A DNA stretch of 64,000 nt, taken from NCBI GenBank assembly GCA_025677815.1, contig JAIXMP010000011.1:62001-126000 (forward strand). The letters run 5' to 3'. Within the stretch, counting starts at the first letter, position 1, and each line of letters opens with the position of its first letter. The notes beneath the pieces were generated by a model. That model did no database searches. It was not told the origin of the DNA and saw only the letters and a list, made by a program, of their open reading frames with translations. Source of the DNA: Phascolomyces articulosus. Its lineage: Eukaryota > Mucoromycota > Mucoromycetes > Mucorales > Lichtheimiaceae. The position numbers and the translations under genes were made by a program. Shown in pieces: positions 23,943-37,048 of the stretch.

Positions 23943-25949
23943 TCACATTTGTTGGTATGGCGGCATCGTTTTGATTGCATTTACAAAGGTGGATGCTGAT
24001 TGTTGTCCATGTTTTCCTCGGTATCGATCATACAGTGTATCTAAGAAAGATGAATCATTCTATAATAACAATAATAATGGATCAATGACACTGTTCAATT
24101 ACAGAAAAAAACGGCATAAACATCATGGAAGTATATCCTATGTGATTTACCTGGACCATATTAAGGAATTGTTGTATAAATTCCGGTTTAGAAAGGAGAG
24201 GTCGTCCATCACTACCAAAACGTTGGTCCACTTCTGCCTGTGTCATATCCAATGTAGATTGATGCATTAAGGGTGGAGGTGGATGTGGATGGGATTGATG
24301 GGGTAACGGTTGTTGTTGTTGTCCAGCAGGATTTAATGGGCCACCAGCAAGTCGTGGCGATGGATTCATCCCATTAGGTGATGACCAAGGGTGATTATGT
24401 TGGTCAGCTAACTGAGGAGATTGACGAATACCTGGTGGTGGTTGCGTTGGTGGTTGCGGTGGTTGTTGCCCAGTAGGACCACCCCCTTGAAGTGCTTGCA
24501 ATAATGAAGCAGCTTTTTGAGGTGAAGCAGTTGCAGCAGGATGATGCGAAGGAGGTGGTGGTGGAAATGTAGGATAGTACGTCTTGTTTAATTCACCATT
24601 ACCCCCAATTACAGCTGCAGCAGCCGGTCCAGCGGAAGGTGGTGGTGGTGGCGGCGGTAATGATTGAGATGGGTATTGCATAGGTGATGATTGTTGCTGT
24701 GGATTAAACATTTGTGGAGGCGGAGGTATTTGAGGTGTTCTGTTGGGAAAGCCATTATCAGGAAATACTTCAGATCCAGGAAAACTATTATAACCATTAA
24801 AGAATGCAGCAGCAGAAGAAGGAGGTGGAGGAGGGGGTGGATGTGGTAATTGATGATGATGTGGTTGAGGCATTTGCATTTGTGGCGGTTGTGGTTGTTC
24901 TGGTCCTTTTTGTTGTTGTCCAGATTGAAGCATACTTAATAAATCTGTCGCATGGTTCGTTTGTTGTTGTTGTTCCCGAGATACTGGCTGTTGTTGCTGT
25001 GGAGTGATGGATGCTTTTTCAAATAATTGTAAAATATTCACTTGTCCACCACTGGATGGTGCAGTTGCAGTAGGTACCTGCATTTGTGGCGGTACTGAAT
25101 TCGATTCCATGGTCTTCCGTAATCTATTAGGTAAAAAACACACACATACATCATCAATAAATGGTCATATCGTAATATTACATATATGATCTTTCCATCA
25201 TTAAATCCAATTTCCTTACTCTAATATGCGATCTAAAAATCGTTGTCTGTCCTTTTCCTCAAATAACCATAAACCACATGCTTGTCCTATTTATAAATAA
25301 AAAGATGCATACCATCAATAATAATCCTTTTCCATCAAATCTTTTTTTAGACCCAAGAAGAACAAGAAAAAGAAGAAGAAACCAACCTTCACTTGTTTGA
25401 CATATCAAAAATTCATCTGCCAAACTAAGATCTCGGATATCACTTAGATAAAGACAAAAATTATCCATACTAAGTCGGTTCAATATAAATAACGCATATG
25501 TCGGTGCCGTTTTTCTATCATAATATACAGAGGTTAAACAACAATCGGATTTATGGTTATTCTTTTTTTGTTAGAAAGGAATCAAAATTGTTGAAAATCA
25601 TGGAGCAAACCTTTTCACTAAAAATAGTACGCCTTCTACTCCCATCTTGTCCTAAACATAATTACGTTCAGTGATAGATCGATGGAAGTCTGTGGAGGAT
25701 CCACAAAAATAAAATAATTGCATGCTCTCGCTCTCTCTTTCTCACACACACTCTCTCTCGTGCAATAAATCGTGTATATATATATATATAATAAAAGAAA
25801 GTGAATCATTGTGTACGAACCCAACTGTTCTTATCCCTTATAAACTTGTATACGACGGCATGAGGTGATTGATCACAGATATCAACAATGGATGAGTCAT
25901 GACGTTCGAGAACTGTCAGATTAAGTGTCTGACGTTTTACAAAATCCAT
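23943..25949 (-). CDS. DCP1: mRNA-decapping enzyme subunit Dcp1 with C-terminal trimerisation-like helix
   Basis: Six exons on the minus strand (25949-25821, 25651-25611, 25514-25387, 25286-25220, 25123-24151, 24059-23943) give 484 residues. The EVH1 domain (1 to about 125) begins MDFVKRQTLNLTVLERHDSS and continues with HAVVYKFI, VEGVLFLVKR, APTYALFILNRLSMDNF, DEFLICQTSEG and GLWLFEEKDRQRFLDRI, all diagnostic for Dcp1, the activator of the Dcp2 decapping enzyme in cytoplasmic P-bodies. A ~300-residue Pro/Gln-rich low-complexity linker follows. The last exon completes SKPEFIQQFLNMVQ with NDSSFLDTLYDRY, which resembles the C-terminal trimerisation helix of animal and plant DCP1 that budding yeast lacks. 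The last intron would be missed by simple gene finders. Confidence 0.92.
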
Positions 25950-26685
25950 TATTTAAAAAATATATCAATGGTTATATTTTGAAATGTAATGTATAATATA
26001 TAATATATATCTCCCTCTTTGTTCTTTTTTTTTTTATCTTGGGGGTTGGTTAATCAAGAAACAATAATGGACGTGTGAAAAGAAGGAAAAAGAGGAGTAA
26101 AGTGTGTTTAAATATGTCTACATTTATACGCGTGACGTTTTGCTTGAAGCAGTTTGTGGTAATTTTCGTTGTGTTACAAAACTTTTTAAAAAAACAAGGG
26201 CTAATGATATCTTTCTTTATTATATTTCTTGGTACTTTATACTTATATAAACAATGTATAAATTATCGTTTTATTATTACGATAATAGCATTGTAGTTTT
26301 AATGAGGTTTTTTAATATTCTACCATATAAAATCTATAATGCCAAATCACGACTTCCCTTGGAAATACTAAATTTTACATTCTTTTTCAAAACTTGAAAC
26401 GGTTTACAATAGGAAAGTAGGCCATCGTTGTTATACAACGCTTTTATAGTACTTTTTCTTCATAGCGATATCTTAATTATATCGACCCAAATTGCATTTT
26501 TGATGTAACTATGCTTACTATGGGAACAAGTGTAAAATAACATCACTATTTCATTATGAGACAAAGTTATGATCCCGCTAGGGTTGCCTATTTTGGAAAT
26601 TGATCGAATGGCGGGAGAGGAAAGGTAATAGTAGTTGTTACAGGTGAAGAACATTGACCTCCTCTTTTTCCATTACACCGACACA
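25950..26685. promoter_or_regulatory. Divergent upstream region between DCP1 and RPL23
   Basis: 736 bases between two outward-facing start codons. The DCP1 side is T/A-rich. No further gene is supported. I could not identify a specific ribosomal-protein promoter motif with confidence. Confidence 0.4.
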
Positions 26686-27514
<829 letters not shown>

Positions 27515-27990
27515 ATTCGTTTTTTTATATTACTTGATTATTATTAAAATACAAATTTTCCTCGGTCATGCATTGTATATCTTTTTGATGGTTTTTTTTT
27601 GTGTTCAATGGCTATTGTGTTATATATGATCCTATTCTGTTGGATATATTTTAATTTTCCTGATTGATGTTTGTGTTGTGTATATTTGGTTCGTTATGAC
27701 GGAGACATTGATTTAAATAGAGATAGCATTTCATTATTTGAAAGGTAGAAAAAATACGAAGTTTGTCATAAACCAGCACTACTCCCTGAAATAACTGATA
27801 GATAAATATCCACCACAAGAGTATAAAGCTAAACTGGACCCAAATATCGGCAGCGGTTACCGAAATATGGACATACTCAAATTACTTCACAGTTCCACAA
27901 AGTGTAGTTCTTCTTTTTCTCTTTCTCTTTCTTGGGAAACTTTAATACACCTCTTTCTCTCTTTTTGTTAACTACAAAGAATAACGCACT
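27515..27990. other. Intergenic between RPL23 and the ERG26-like gene
   Basis: 476 bases in tandem orientation. It holds the RPL23 3' flank, and a C/T-rich leader (about 27910-27965) directly before the next start codon. Nothing coding is seen. Confidence 0.5.
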
Positions 27991-29258
27991 ATGCCTCATT
28001 CTTACTTGGTCATTGGTGGTAATGGTTTCCTTGGACGTCATATCCAAGAACAAATTCGTTTACGTAAAGATGGTGCTACTATTTCAGTTTTTGACATGAG
28101 CAAACCTGCTGATCCCGAAGCAGATGTTACTTATCATACCGGTGACCTTCGTCAATTCGACGATGTGTATAATGCTCTTGAAGGCATTACCGCTGTTATT
28201 CATTGTGCTTCTCCACCTCATGTTAACTCGAGCAATCCTCCTCGCGATCTTTACTTTTCCATCAATGTCGACGGTACCAAAAACATTATTCGTGCCTGTC
28301 AGGAACGTGGTGTCGAGATTTTGGTCGTGACCAGTTCTGGTAGTGTCATCTCGACAGGTGAACCTATGGTTAATGTAGACGAATCAACTCCATATCCACC
28401 AGAAGCTATTGATGTCTATACTGAATCCAAGGTAATTGCTTTATTATAATAATAAGAAAGAGGGAATGAAATAAAACAACAACAATATTTTGCCTGGGTG
28501 TGAAAGAGAGTGTCTTTTTTAACATTGGATTATCAACATCAATATATATAGATTGAATGTGAAAAGGTTGTTTTGGCGGCCAATGGTGAAAAGAATATCC
28601 GTACATGTACCATTCGTCCTTCAGCCATTTTTGGTCCTGGTGATCGACAACTCTTGCCTGGCATGATTGAAGTATGTGAAAAGGGTCAACATCGTTTCCA
28701 AATTGGCGACAATTCATCTTTGATGGATTTCACCTATGTTGGTAACGTTGCTTATGCACATGTTCTTGCTGCTGAAAAGCTGGTTGATCCAGCTTCTCCT
28801 GCTGCTGGTCAAGCCTTCAATCTTACCAATGGCACACCCGTTCCCTTCTGGGATTTTGCATCCAAGGTGTGGGCTGAATATGGTTTACCTATGCCCAACG
28901 AAAAGAAGATCATCTTGTCTTACAATGCCAGTATGGTCATTGCTTATATCAGTGAAGCCATTTTTAATGTCAAGGCCATGATTTGGGATAAGAGTACTTT
29001 GAAGGAAGGTATGACTCGATCAAGAATTAAGCAAGCCATGAGTTCCCGTTATTTCAATATCACCAAGGCAAAAACTTTGCTTGGTTATGAACCACAAGTG
29101 GGTTTGGAAGAAGGCATTAAATTAGGCATTGAAGTAAGTGAACAAGAAAAAAGAGAGATAGTGAATAGAAATGTGTATGACTTGTTGGTAAACTTATTTT
29201 GCTAACCCTTTCCTTTATTCTCCAATCTTAGGCATACAAGAAAGCCAACAACAAATAA
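27991..29258 (+). CDS. ERG26: Sterol-4-alpha-carboxylate 3-dehydrogenase (decarboxylating), Erg26-like
   Basis: Three exons (27991-28431, 28552-29133, 29232-29258) give 349 residues, the same length as yeast Erg26. It is a 3-beta-HSD family short-chain dehydrogenase. The NAD-binding motif GGNGFLGRHI is at 9-18, the catalytic Y-x-x-x-K is YTESK at the end of exon 1, and IRPSAIFGPGDRQLLPGM and NLTNGTPVPFWDF are typical of the sterol subgroup. In ergosterol synthesis this ER-associated enzyme removes the C-4 carboxyl group, with Erg25 and Erg27. The final coding exon is 27 bases, ending in a Lys/Asn tail (AYKKANNK). A weakly hydrophobic stretch near 310-330 may contact the membrane. Other 3-beta-HSD paralogues exist, so the pathway assignment is strong but not proven. 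Confidence 0.88.
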
Positions 29259-29421
29259 TTTTTTCTCTTTTTCCTTTCTTCTAATATATATATAAAAGTA
29301 ATATGTAGACATAGTATAACTAGTAAAAAATATCCAATTATATTATTTTTTGTTATTTCTTTTTCTTTTTTTTTCTTTCCCTTTTATTTTATATAATACT
29401 TTCATACACACATTTCTTGAT

Positions 29422-31109
29422 CTAAAAATTCCAGGCATTCATATTATCTTGTTCCTTTGTTTCTACTTCTTCTTGGATTTGCATTTGTACGTATGCTAAT
29501 TTATCCACCAAAGTCTTCAATGCCATTGTCACAACTTCTTCAGGTGCTAATGATCCAACGGTCTAATTTATTATAAATTATTAGCGACTTCAAGCACCCA
29601 AACTATTATTCTATTTTTCCTTCACTCTCATTAATCTATTTAAAAAATATAAATCTCTTCCTGATTTTTTGATTACCTCTGCTTCAAAGTAAAACTTGTC
29701 TGGCTTTGCATTATAATCAAATGCTGTATATATAAAGAGAAAATTAATACATTATTATTTACACATAGATCCAATATTTAAAATACATACGAGCATCTTT
29801 TACGGGCGCAGGTTCGTATTGCGCGTTTTTGGATGGTGGCCTATATTATCCGTGCGTTATTTAGCAACAAAAGAAATTTGGTTCTACTTCATACTTTAAA
29901 TCCTTTTTCTAAATCTATCCTTTATATCCCACTTGTAATTACCATTCGCTTTCATCTTCTTCGAACCAGTATTGAGTGTGTCTAAGTTTATTATGAGGAT
30001 CATATTCAAATGCAACACCACTTACTGGACTCCACTTTGCATGTTCCTTTGCAACACCCTATACAATTATATCAATCAATATGAATACCCAATCACTTCG
30101 TCTCATTTCTATGGAATAACTATTAATATAACCATTTGCGATTTATTTACCTTTTTCGCGATACATTTAAGTTTTAACTCATGACCTTTTCGAAGCTTGA
30201 CAAGCATGACACCAGCATCATTTTTATCTATTCAAATAAGAACCGGATCAAAAGAAAAATCAGAAAAACTGCATATCCTCATTTCTTCGACTTGTGTCCA
30301 AATCCATGTATATATATATATATATACGCAATCCAAATCCTTTCTCCTCTTCACAGTGTATATAACTCATTACCTTGCAATACAGGTGCAAATGTAGGAT
30401 TTGATGATATTAAGTCACGACTAGTAACAGTTTTTGTTCGATCATCTGTGCATTTTACGTGCATTGTCAATTCAACAGAACATTCTGGACAATATTGAGA
30501 GCAGGTACAATCCTAGTAACAACAAGATATATATCAGTCTATCAGGTTTCACACTATGTAGCACGTTATTTGTAAGAAAAAAAAATGTTACTCACTCTAG
30601 TGTATCGTAATTTTTCAACGTCTCGACTATCAATAGGAACCATACCGAGTCGATGTGCAATGAATTCGTCAGCAAGTACTGTTGTGTTGGTTTCGATTTC
30701 AACCATATCGATTGCTTTTTTTTATAAAAGATTAAGTCAATATACACATCGCCAGTTCATTTTTACAAGCAAAAATAGATAAAATGACATTATAAAATAT
30801 TACTCACCTACGGTCGGCACTTCAGCAATCATAACACGACGTAATGCATTAGCAACACTGTTTTAAACAAAAACATGAAAAGATTGAGTGAATCAATAAA
30901 TGGATCAGGTTAAGAAAAAAAAGAAAAACGAGAAAAAAAAACGTAATCATTGCCGTCGCGCTAACACCCTATTTATCATTACACACACACACACACAACA
31001 CACACCTTAAATCAGTATCGCTTAAAATAAAATCAATGTGATCTTTGGAGAGACTTCGAATGTTAATACTTGGACCTCCTAAGGTTCCATATGAGCCTCC
31101 AATATCCAT
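29422..31109 (-). CDS. RPB3: RNA polymerase II subunit Rpb3
   Basis: Nine exons on the minus strand (31109-31006, 30857-30808, 30714-30596, 30512-30374, 30227-30151, 30058-29943, 29840-29791, 29723-29677, 29562-29422) sum to 280 residues; human RPB3 has 275. Family blocks are [56 protein letters not shown], the zinc-binding C-x-C-x3-C-x2-C ([10 protein letters not shown]), [37 protein letters not shown] and [20 protein letters not shown]. Rpb3 pairs with Rpb11 as the alpha-like assembly platform of Pol II in the nucleus. All intron phases agree with the protein alignment. It converges on the ERG26-like gene with 163 bases between stops, and lies head-to-tail with the U2B''-like gene. Confidence 0.96.
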
Positions 31110-31384
31110 GATTTTTTATATATAGAAAGAAAAAGAAAAAGGTTATCGAGCGAAGTCAATAAGGAAGGCGACAAAATGGTAACATTTAACCATTTAAAAC
31201 TGCGAAATCAACCTATCCAGGTTTTTTTGACATATCCAATATTGCTACACATTCTCTATCTAATGCAAAGAATACGTAAATATAATCCGATCAATTCATA
31301 TATGTAAAAGGATTGTATGCAAAAGGCGTAATTTCAAAGTTGCTTTATAAAAACAGTAATAAATGATGATAAAAAAAATGGGGT

Positions 31385-32081
31385 TTATTCGTCGTCATCA
31401 TCTTCACTTTCTGACTGTTCTCTTCGTACCATTTTGGATGGTCTACCATCTTCATCTTCCCCTGTTGATTCACGTTTCATCACTTTATTTGAACTTGGTG
31501 CTGATGGTTTCTTGTTACTGTCCAATGATGGCATACGATACGTGCCATCTTCCTTGGCTACTGCATATGATTTTGTTTTAGCATAAACAATTTTCTATTA
31601 TTAAAATAAATACACCCACCCCATATTAGCATTCCCATTTATTCCAGTCAGAAAAGTGAAAAAAAATAATAGTACGTCAAAACGCGTCTGGGCGATTGGA
31701 TCCCTCTACTCTTTTTTCTCCATTCTAGAATGACTACATTACCAATGGTCTATCGTAAAAGTTGAATCCATCCAATCCACGTTTCGCTGCTGTAGCTGAT
31801 ACGACATCTTCATATACAATAAATGCTTGTTCACGCATTTCGTTGGCTTTTTTTGTAACAATATCCAATATCATACCATAAGTCACGAATAAATGATAGA
31901 GTGATGCTCGAAGCTCTGTTTGGATAATCGATGAAAAAAAAAAATAATTAAAATAGAATTCACAATGAAGGTTTTTTTAATGCTAAAAAAAAAATTATGG
32001 TCTGATGAGTTTGCCTTCCATGTTGATTTTATCAGGTAGATTTTGTAAATATAATGTTTGACTTGGTGCTATTTCAGTCAT
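31385..32081 (-). CDS. U2 snRNP B''-like (U1A/U2B'') RRM protein, single-RRM form
   Basis: Three exons on the minus strand (32081-32015, 31915-31743, 31594-31385) give 149 residues. One RRM occupies 1 to about 95: RNP2 is TLYLQNLPDKI, RNP1 is REQAFIVYED, followed by AKRGLDGFNFYDRPLKIVYAKTKS, the signature of the U1A/U2B''/SNF family. These proteins bind U1 or U2 snRNA stem-loops in the spliceosome. The second RRM of animal U1A/U2B'' is missing. Instead there is a short acidic/basic tail ending in SESEDDDE, so it resembles yeast Msl1 in architecture. Intron 1 needs a GC donor (AAG then GCAAAC, 32014-32013) because no GT gives the correct phase. Whether it serves U1, U2 or both cannot be told. 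Confidence 0.88.
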
Positions 32082-33742
32082 TATTTTCGATTCGATTGTG
32101 TGTATAATAAAAAAAGATATGTAAGAAAAAAAAGTATCTACACTTAATACAACAGAGTCCGAAAACCACAATGTGACTTATATTGCATGACATAAATTCG
32201 CCCTGAAAGAAATTTACCTTCACATAAGCCTAACTGCACTGTAGAAAAATTCACTATCTATTAAAATCCACCCAAAAAAATCATAAATAAACTGAGAAAG
32301 TGGAATAGTACATTCATCAGACCTGGAAAAGATCTAAAAAGGGGGTTTTTTCTACATAGTAGATAAAAAGTAGTAATAGCTCTCTAATCACCAAGGAAAT
32401 ATAGAAAGTTCTAATTATATTTTGGGAAAATGTTACAAGTAAATAGCAGATTTTTTCAATGATAATTGAATAACTCTCTACATTTTTTACTTGTTACTAA
32501 ATACTACCGCTACATCAAGAAATTTTGTTCAGTTTTTCCTATCACCAACCATTCTCAAAGCATGTTGAGGTAAGAAATTGACAAACTCAGTACAATATAT
32601 TATCCGTGTAAACAATGTGCATAATTTTATCTCAATAAAAACGTATTGGCAAATGGGGTATTTCTATTCAGTGGAATAAAGTGAAAGGATCAAAAAAGTC
32701 GGAGTGGGTATGTTATACACAGCTTTAATTAACTTTTTTTGATCATCGTTCTATGATGCATCTACTGTATTCTTTATTCTCTACTAATTATTAATAATTT
32801 AATTGACGGAAAATTTTACATACGGATAATTTGAACTATTTAATATACTTTTATTATGTAAGATGTTTATGTGGTACCGATAGTCTGGAATTGCGTTAAG
32901 CTTGTGTTTCCAGGAATAATTTTGTAACGATATTAAAAAAATACATTAATACGGGTGGTACTAGAGACGGTCGTAAGCGAGAAACACAGTAATTCACTTA
33001 TCTGTGTATATTTACTATAAGTAACTTCCATATACATTATATATAGAAACATCGATATATATAATTACTTCTACTGTGAAAATATTCTACATTACTCCCA
33101 TATTCAGCGGTGAACGTCTAGTATAAGCATTGAAAAATAGAATCACATATTAATGCCACTATTGATAGAATAATCGCGCGAAAACGGGAAGATTTTGAAT
33201 TCAAATAAAAGATTCCGAACAAATAATAAATGTTATATATTGGGCTTCTATTTATGGTATTTATTATCTCTTAGTGAACCACTTTATTATATATTGGATA
33301 AAAAAAAAAGGCTAAAGATTTATAATATGAAATGAACCGTCGTATAATAATTTACAAACATAAATATCCTTCTATCGTTTACAAAATAGATAATAATTTC
33401 GGGGATAATCATGTGGGACTTCAGAGAGAACACATATCTAGTGCTTTTCTAACTCGATGTGAGAGTATTGTTTATGGGGGAAAAACACAAGATTGCCCAT
33501 TTTCTCCTGAAGATAATAATTTCATATACATGAAATTAATGACGGCAACATGTATGTGGATCCGCGGTTTCTTTGGTTGTGCATATTGTACAATATGCCA
33601 CAGTAAATGGCTAATAAAATATAAATATATAAAGCTAATTTATTTCATCCTTGAAACATAATACCTACCTCCAACAGTATTTCGAACCCTTCCCTTTCCT
33701 TTTTTTCAAATTATACATATATAACAAACAAGCTATTAAACA
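32082..33742. other. Intergenic region before the GH12 gene
   Basis: AT-rich DNA of 1.66 kb. A 109-codon frame at 33332-33661 starts with an AT-rich stretch and ends with GCAYCTICHSKW; it has no family resemblance and I do not call it a gene. A perfect 18-base palindrome lies inside it (33581-33598). The last 80 bases are the probable GH12 promoter and leader. Confidence 0.45.
33581..33598. repeat. 18-base perfect palindrome
   Basis: GCATATTGT is followed directly by its reverse complement ACAATATGC. It lies about 145 bases upstream of the GH12 start codon and could be a dimeric protein-binding site or chance. Confidence 0.6.
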
Positions 33743-34559
33743 ATGAAGTGGACCTTGATTACTTCTGCATTACTTGCTTCAGCAACTACATTATTTGCCT
33801 TACCAACAAAGCGTGCTTCCGAAATCTGCGGTCAATGGGACGCTGAAGAAATTGGTGACTATATTGTCTATAACAACATGTGGAATCAAGACAAGGGTAC
33901 CGGTTCTCAATGCACACAAATTAATGGATTAAATGGTAATGTCCTTTCCTGGGGATCCACCTGGAGTTGGGATGGTACCGAATATGATGTCAAGACCTAC
34001 CCCAATGTCAAGTATAAGCCCTTGGAGAGCTCACCCAAGCAAATCTCGGCTATTTCTAAGATTCCTTTCAGCTGGACTTGGTCTTATACTGGTGATAATT
34101 TGATCACAGATGTTGCATTTGACCTTTGGACTGCTTCCTCAGTTGACGGCGATTTCGAATTTGAAATCATGGTTTGGCTTGCTGCTATTGGTGGTGCTGG
34201 TCCATTAGGAAGTCAAGTGGGTTCATTCAATTATGCCGGTATTACCTGGAGCTTGTTTGAAGGTAGCAATGGATCTCAAACAGTATATAGTTTTATTGCT
34301 GCAGATACTATTGAAGATCTTACGAGTGATGCTTTACCTTTCTTGCAACATTTGGTGAATAGTGGCTACTTTGCCGATTCGCAGTATTTGCGTGATATTC
34401 AGGTAATATATATGTGATTGATTCTTGAGACGGAAGAAAAAAATACTCAGTAGCTAACAATTTCTTCTTTCATTACTAATAACTAAGGCTGGTACTGAAC
34501 CTTTTATTGGAAGCAATGCAGTGTTTGAAACTAGTGCTTATAGTGTAACTGTAGAATAA
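33743..34559 (+). CDS. Secreted glycoside hydrolase family 12 (endoglucanase or xyloglucanase)
   Basis: Two exons (33743-34402, 34488-34559) give 243 residues, the normal GH12 length. A signal peptide (1-19, cleaved near TLFA/LPT) is followed by a probable KR processing site (TKRASE). GH12 landmarks are the Cys pair (CGQW...CTQINGLNG), SWGSTWSW, VAFDLWTAS, the nucleophile Glu in FEIMVWL and the acid/base Glu in AGTEPF, restored by the intron splice at 34402/34488. These enzymes cut beta-1,4-glucan or xyloglucan outside the cell with retention of configuration. The gene stands alone, with about 1 kb to its neighbours on each side. The exact substrate cannot be read from the sequence. Confidence 0.92.
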
Positions 34560-35564
34560 ACAGATAAATTGTATAGTAAGATTCTGTCTACTTCTTATAT
34601 AATGTTTTTTTTTGATGACAGATGTACGTATAACAATAAAAATACAAATCTTTTTTTTATATTTCTCATGGTGAAGCATCCTGTGTAACTAGCGAGTCAT
34701 CCGATATGTGAAATATATATTATTGAATTATCCATTCGTTTTCTGTCACCCATGCCCCATATATAGATCCAAAATTAGCAGAATTTATAGAAAACAAATC
34801 AAAAAACATTTTACTAAGTTGTTATATTCAATTTTATTACTTCCACCTTAATTCATAGTTAATTGAGGTAACGACTGTTTTTATATTATATCAATGAAAT
34901 ATTAAGTTAGATTCTTCTCGCTTTTCTCTACTAGCTGTAACCCAGAGGTACGTAAAAGAGGGGTACGTATAAAAAGTGAGAAGAAAAACCCATTGCCTAT
35001 ATATGCCCTGGGCATTTTGACACGTCTCACACAGTTACATTTGATATTACGTGAGATAAATTTACCAAGGTTTTTATTACATATGAATATATATAATTGT
35101 AGCACAACGTCGAATCATTTACCAGAAAAAGCACAGCCTTATTTGAGAACAATACATCATTGGTCGTCCAATATAACAGATTCATCTCATCACCTTGTAG
35201 AAATCTTTCTTTTTTTTTCATATGCATCCACTCATTAGATAGACAACTGGAATCATATTCGTAATAGTATTTTGTTTTTCTATTTTTTTAGAATTCATAT
35301 ATTTATATATACATACAATTTTTTAATCATTTAAAAAGAAAAACCGCTGCTATAGGATACGACAGTTTTTAAAAAAGAGATAAAAGGTAAAATATAAAAA
35401 AACGAAGAGTGGATTGTTTTTTGTGTATAATATGTAATAGAGAGGGAAAGGGATGGTAGAATTATAAGAAGAGGAGATTATTTGTTTTTATAGGCATACT
35501 TGAATATGGAATCTGTGTATGTTTTCTTTTTGTGATTGTTCTCTATAAAATCTCTCTAGATCAT
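34560..35564. other. Convergent intergenic region, no gene seen
   Basis: 1.0 kb between the GH12 stop and the carrier stop. AT-rich with short open frames on both strands, such as 34993-35238, which have no family resemblance. Confidence 0.5.
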
Positions 35565-37048
35565 TTATGCCTTGCCAGCAATTTTAGCCTTACGAGCGCC
35601 AGTAAGTACAAGAACCCAAACAGCCCAATCGAAAAGCATTTCCTTTGCCATGAAAAGGAAAGCAGCAGTCAAGATACTTTGAGTGATCTTGGAGCTGATA
35701 CCCTTGTACAAACCACCAACACCTTCACTGGCGATGATCTTCTTGAAACCATCCCAAATGGAAGTGTATCTATCCTCACTGTTTTGACTGACTTGCATAC
35801 GGGACTTGATGACACTGTTCACATAGAAAATAAATGAGTTAATTTTACCATAATAGGATGAGAGGATGATGGGTTCTAATATATATATCTGAAACTCACA
35901 TGTAAGGATAAGTGATACCAGTAGCGCAGAGCTTACTTAAAGCACCCAACAAGAAGAAATCAAAGTTGGTCAAATCCTTGGACTTGGCAATCTTGTTCTT
36001 AACTTGTTCAAAGACGGTGTATTGGATGATAGGGTTGATGACAAGGACCAAAGCGGCCATGACACCAGAGTAAAGACCAGCAATACCTTCATTCTTCAAA
36101 ATGCTAAGGAAGACACCCAAGAAATTAGACTTCTTGCCTTCAACACCCTTACGGACAGTAAGACGAGTCTAAAAATTAGATCATGATAAAATTAGTTTCA
36201 CTTGTTATTTTATATTTTTCCACTTCCCCTTATTTATTCCACACAATCATATTATGAATATTTACATTGACAGTCCAGATGGGGTTCGTGGCAAAGACAA
36301 CAGCAGAACCAGCAATGGCACCAGCAAGCATAGATTCAGGAGTAGACATAGGCTTGCCTTGACCCTTGGCCTTTTCGAAAATGGCCTTGACAGCTTCATA
36401 ACAGTAGTAGTAGACACCTAAAATAATTGAAAAATTTAAATATTGATAAGAAATCTCAATTGTTTATTACAAAATCCCTCTCTCCTCCCCTTTCTCTATA
36501 GATATCAAATATTCTTACCGTTGGTGATGGCAATACCAAAGATACCAGAGCTCAAACCACTATAAAGATCCGTATTTATGCGCATCATATTAATATGCAT
36601 TTAGAACCAGGAACAATAAGATTCTACATCAATTAAAAAAAAACTTACGCATATAAACCACGAGGTCCTTCCTTTGCAAGAATCTTGACGAAAGCATCAA
36701 CGGTATTCTATTTAAATGGATTAGTTAGTTGATATATTTTTGCCAGGTACCAAATAATACTTAAAATAAAAATAGGGTCGATTCGAATCTCCATTTACCT
36801 TGTAAGCATCCTTGCTGTCATCGTTCTTTTGAACTTGGAGACGACTGCTAATGGAAACCAAGGGGTAGGTCAATGCCATGGAGACAATACCACCACCGGC
36901 ACCTAATTACATTATATATTTTTCGAATTGAGATTACAACAGAGTAACAAATATTGTTTGAAACAATAGTCTATTTTAAAACAACTTTAAAAGAAGGGGA
37001 AAAAGTTCTCTAATTACCAGAAAGAGCATGAGCAACGTTATCAGACAT
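35565..37048 (-). CDS. ANT1: Peroxisomal adenine nucleotide carrier (Ant1/PMP47 type, mitochondrial carrier family)
   Basis: Seven exons on the minus strand (37048-37018, 36902-36799, 36707-36649, 36559-36519, 36417-36266, 36168-35900, 35814-35565) give 301 residues, the size of a six-helix carrier. Three repeats are visible, each with a carrier signature: ALTYPLVSISSRLQ, ATNPIWTVNTRLTV and GITYPYIVIKSRMQ. Each is followed by a GLYxG motif (RGLYAG, AGLYSG, GGLYKG). The N terminus (MSDNVAHALSGAGGGIVSM) and the NPIWTVNTR motif point to the peroxisomal Ant1/PMP34/PMP47 branch, which imports ATP for fatty-acid activation, rather than to mitochondrial carriers. The high codon bias suggests strong expression. 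The subfamily is inferred from these motifs. Confidence 0.9.

Noticed and set aside
24804..25189. Plus-strand frames opposite the Pro/Gln-rich part of DCP1
   Set aside because: They are shadows of low-complexity CAA/CCA codons on the other strand.
33332..33661. 109-codon frame ending in a CxxC pair
   Set aside because: No family resemblance, AT-rich first half and no splice-consistent extension; could be a young orphan gene but not supported.
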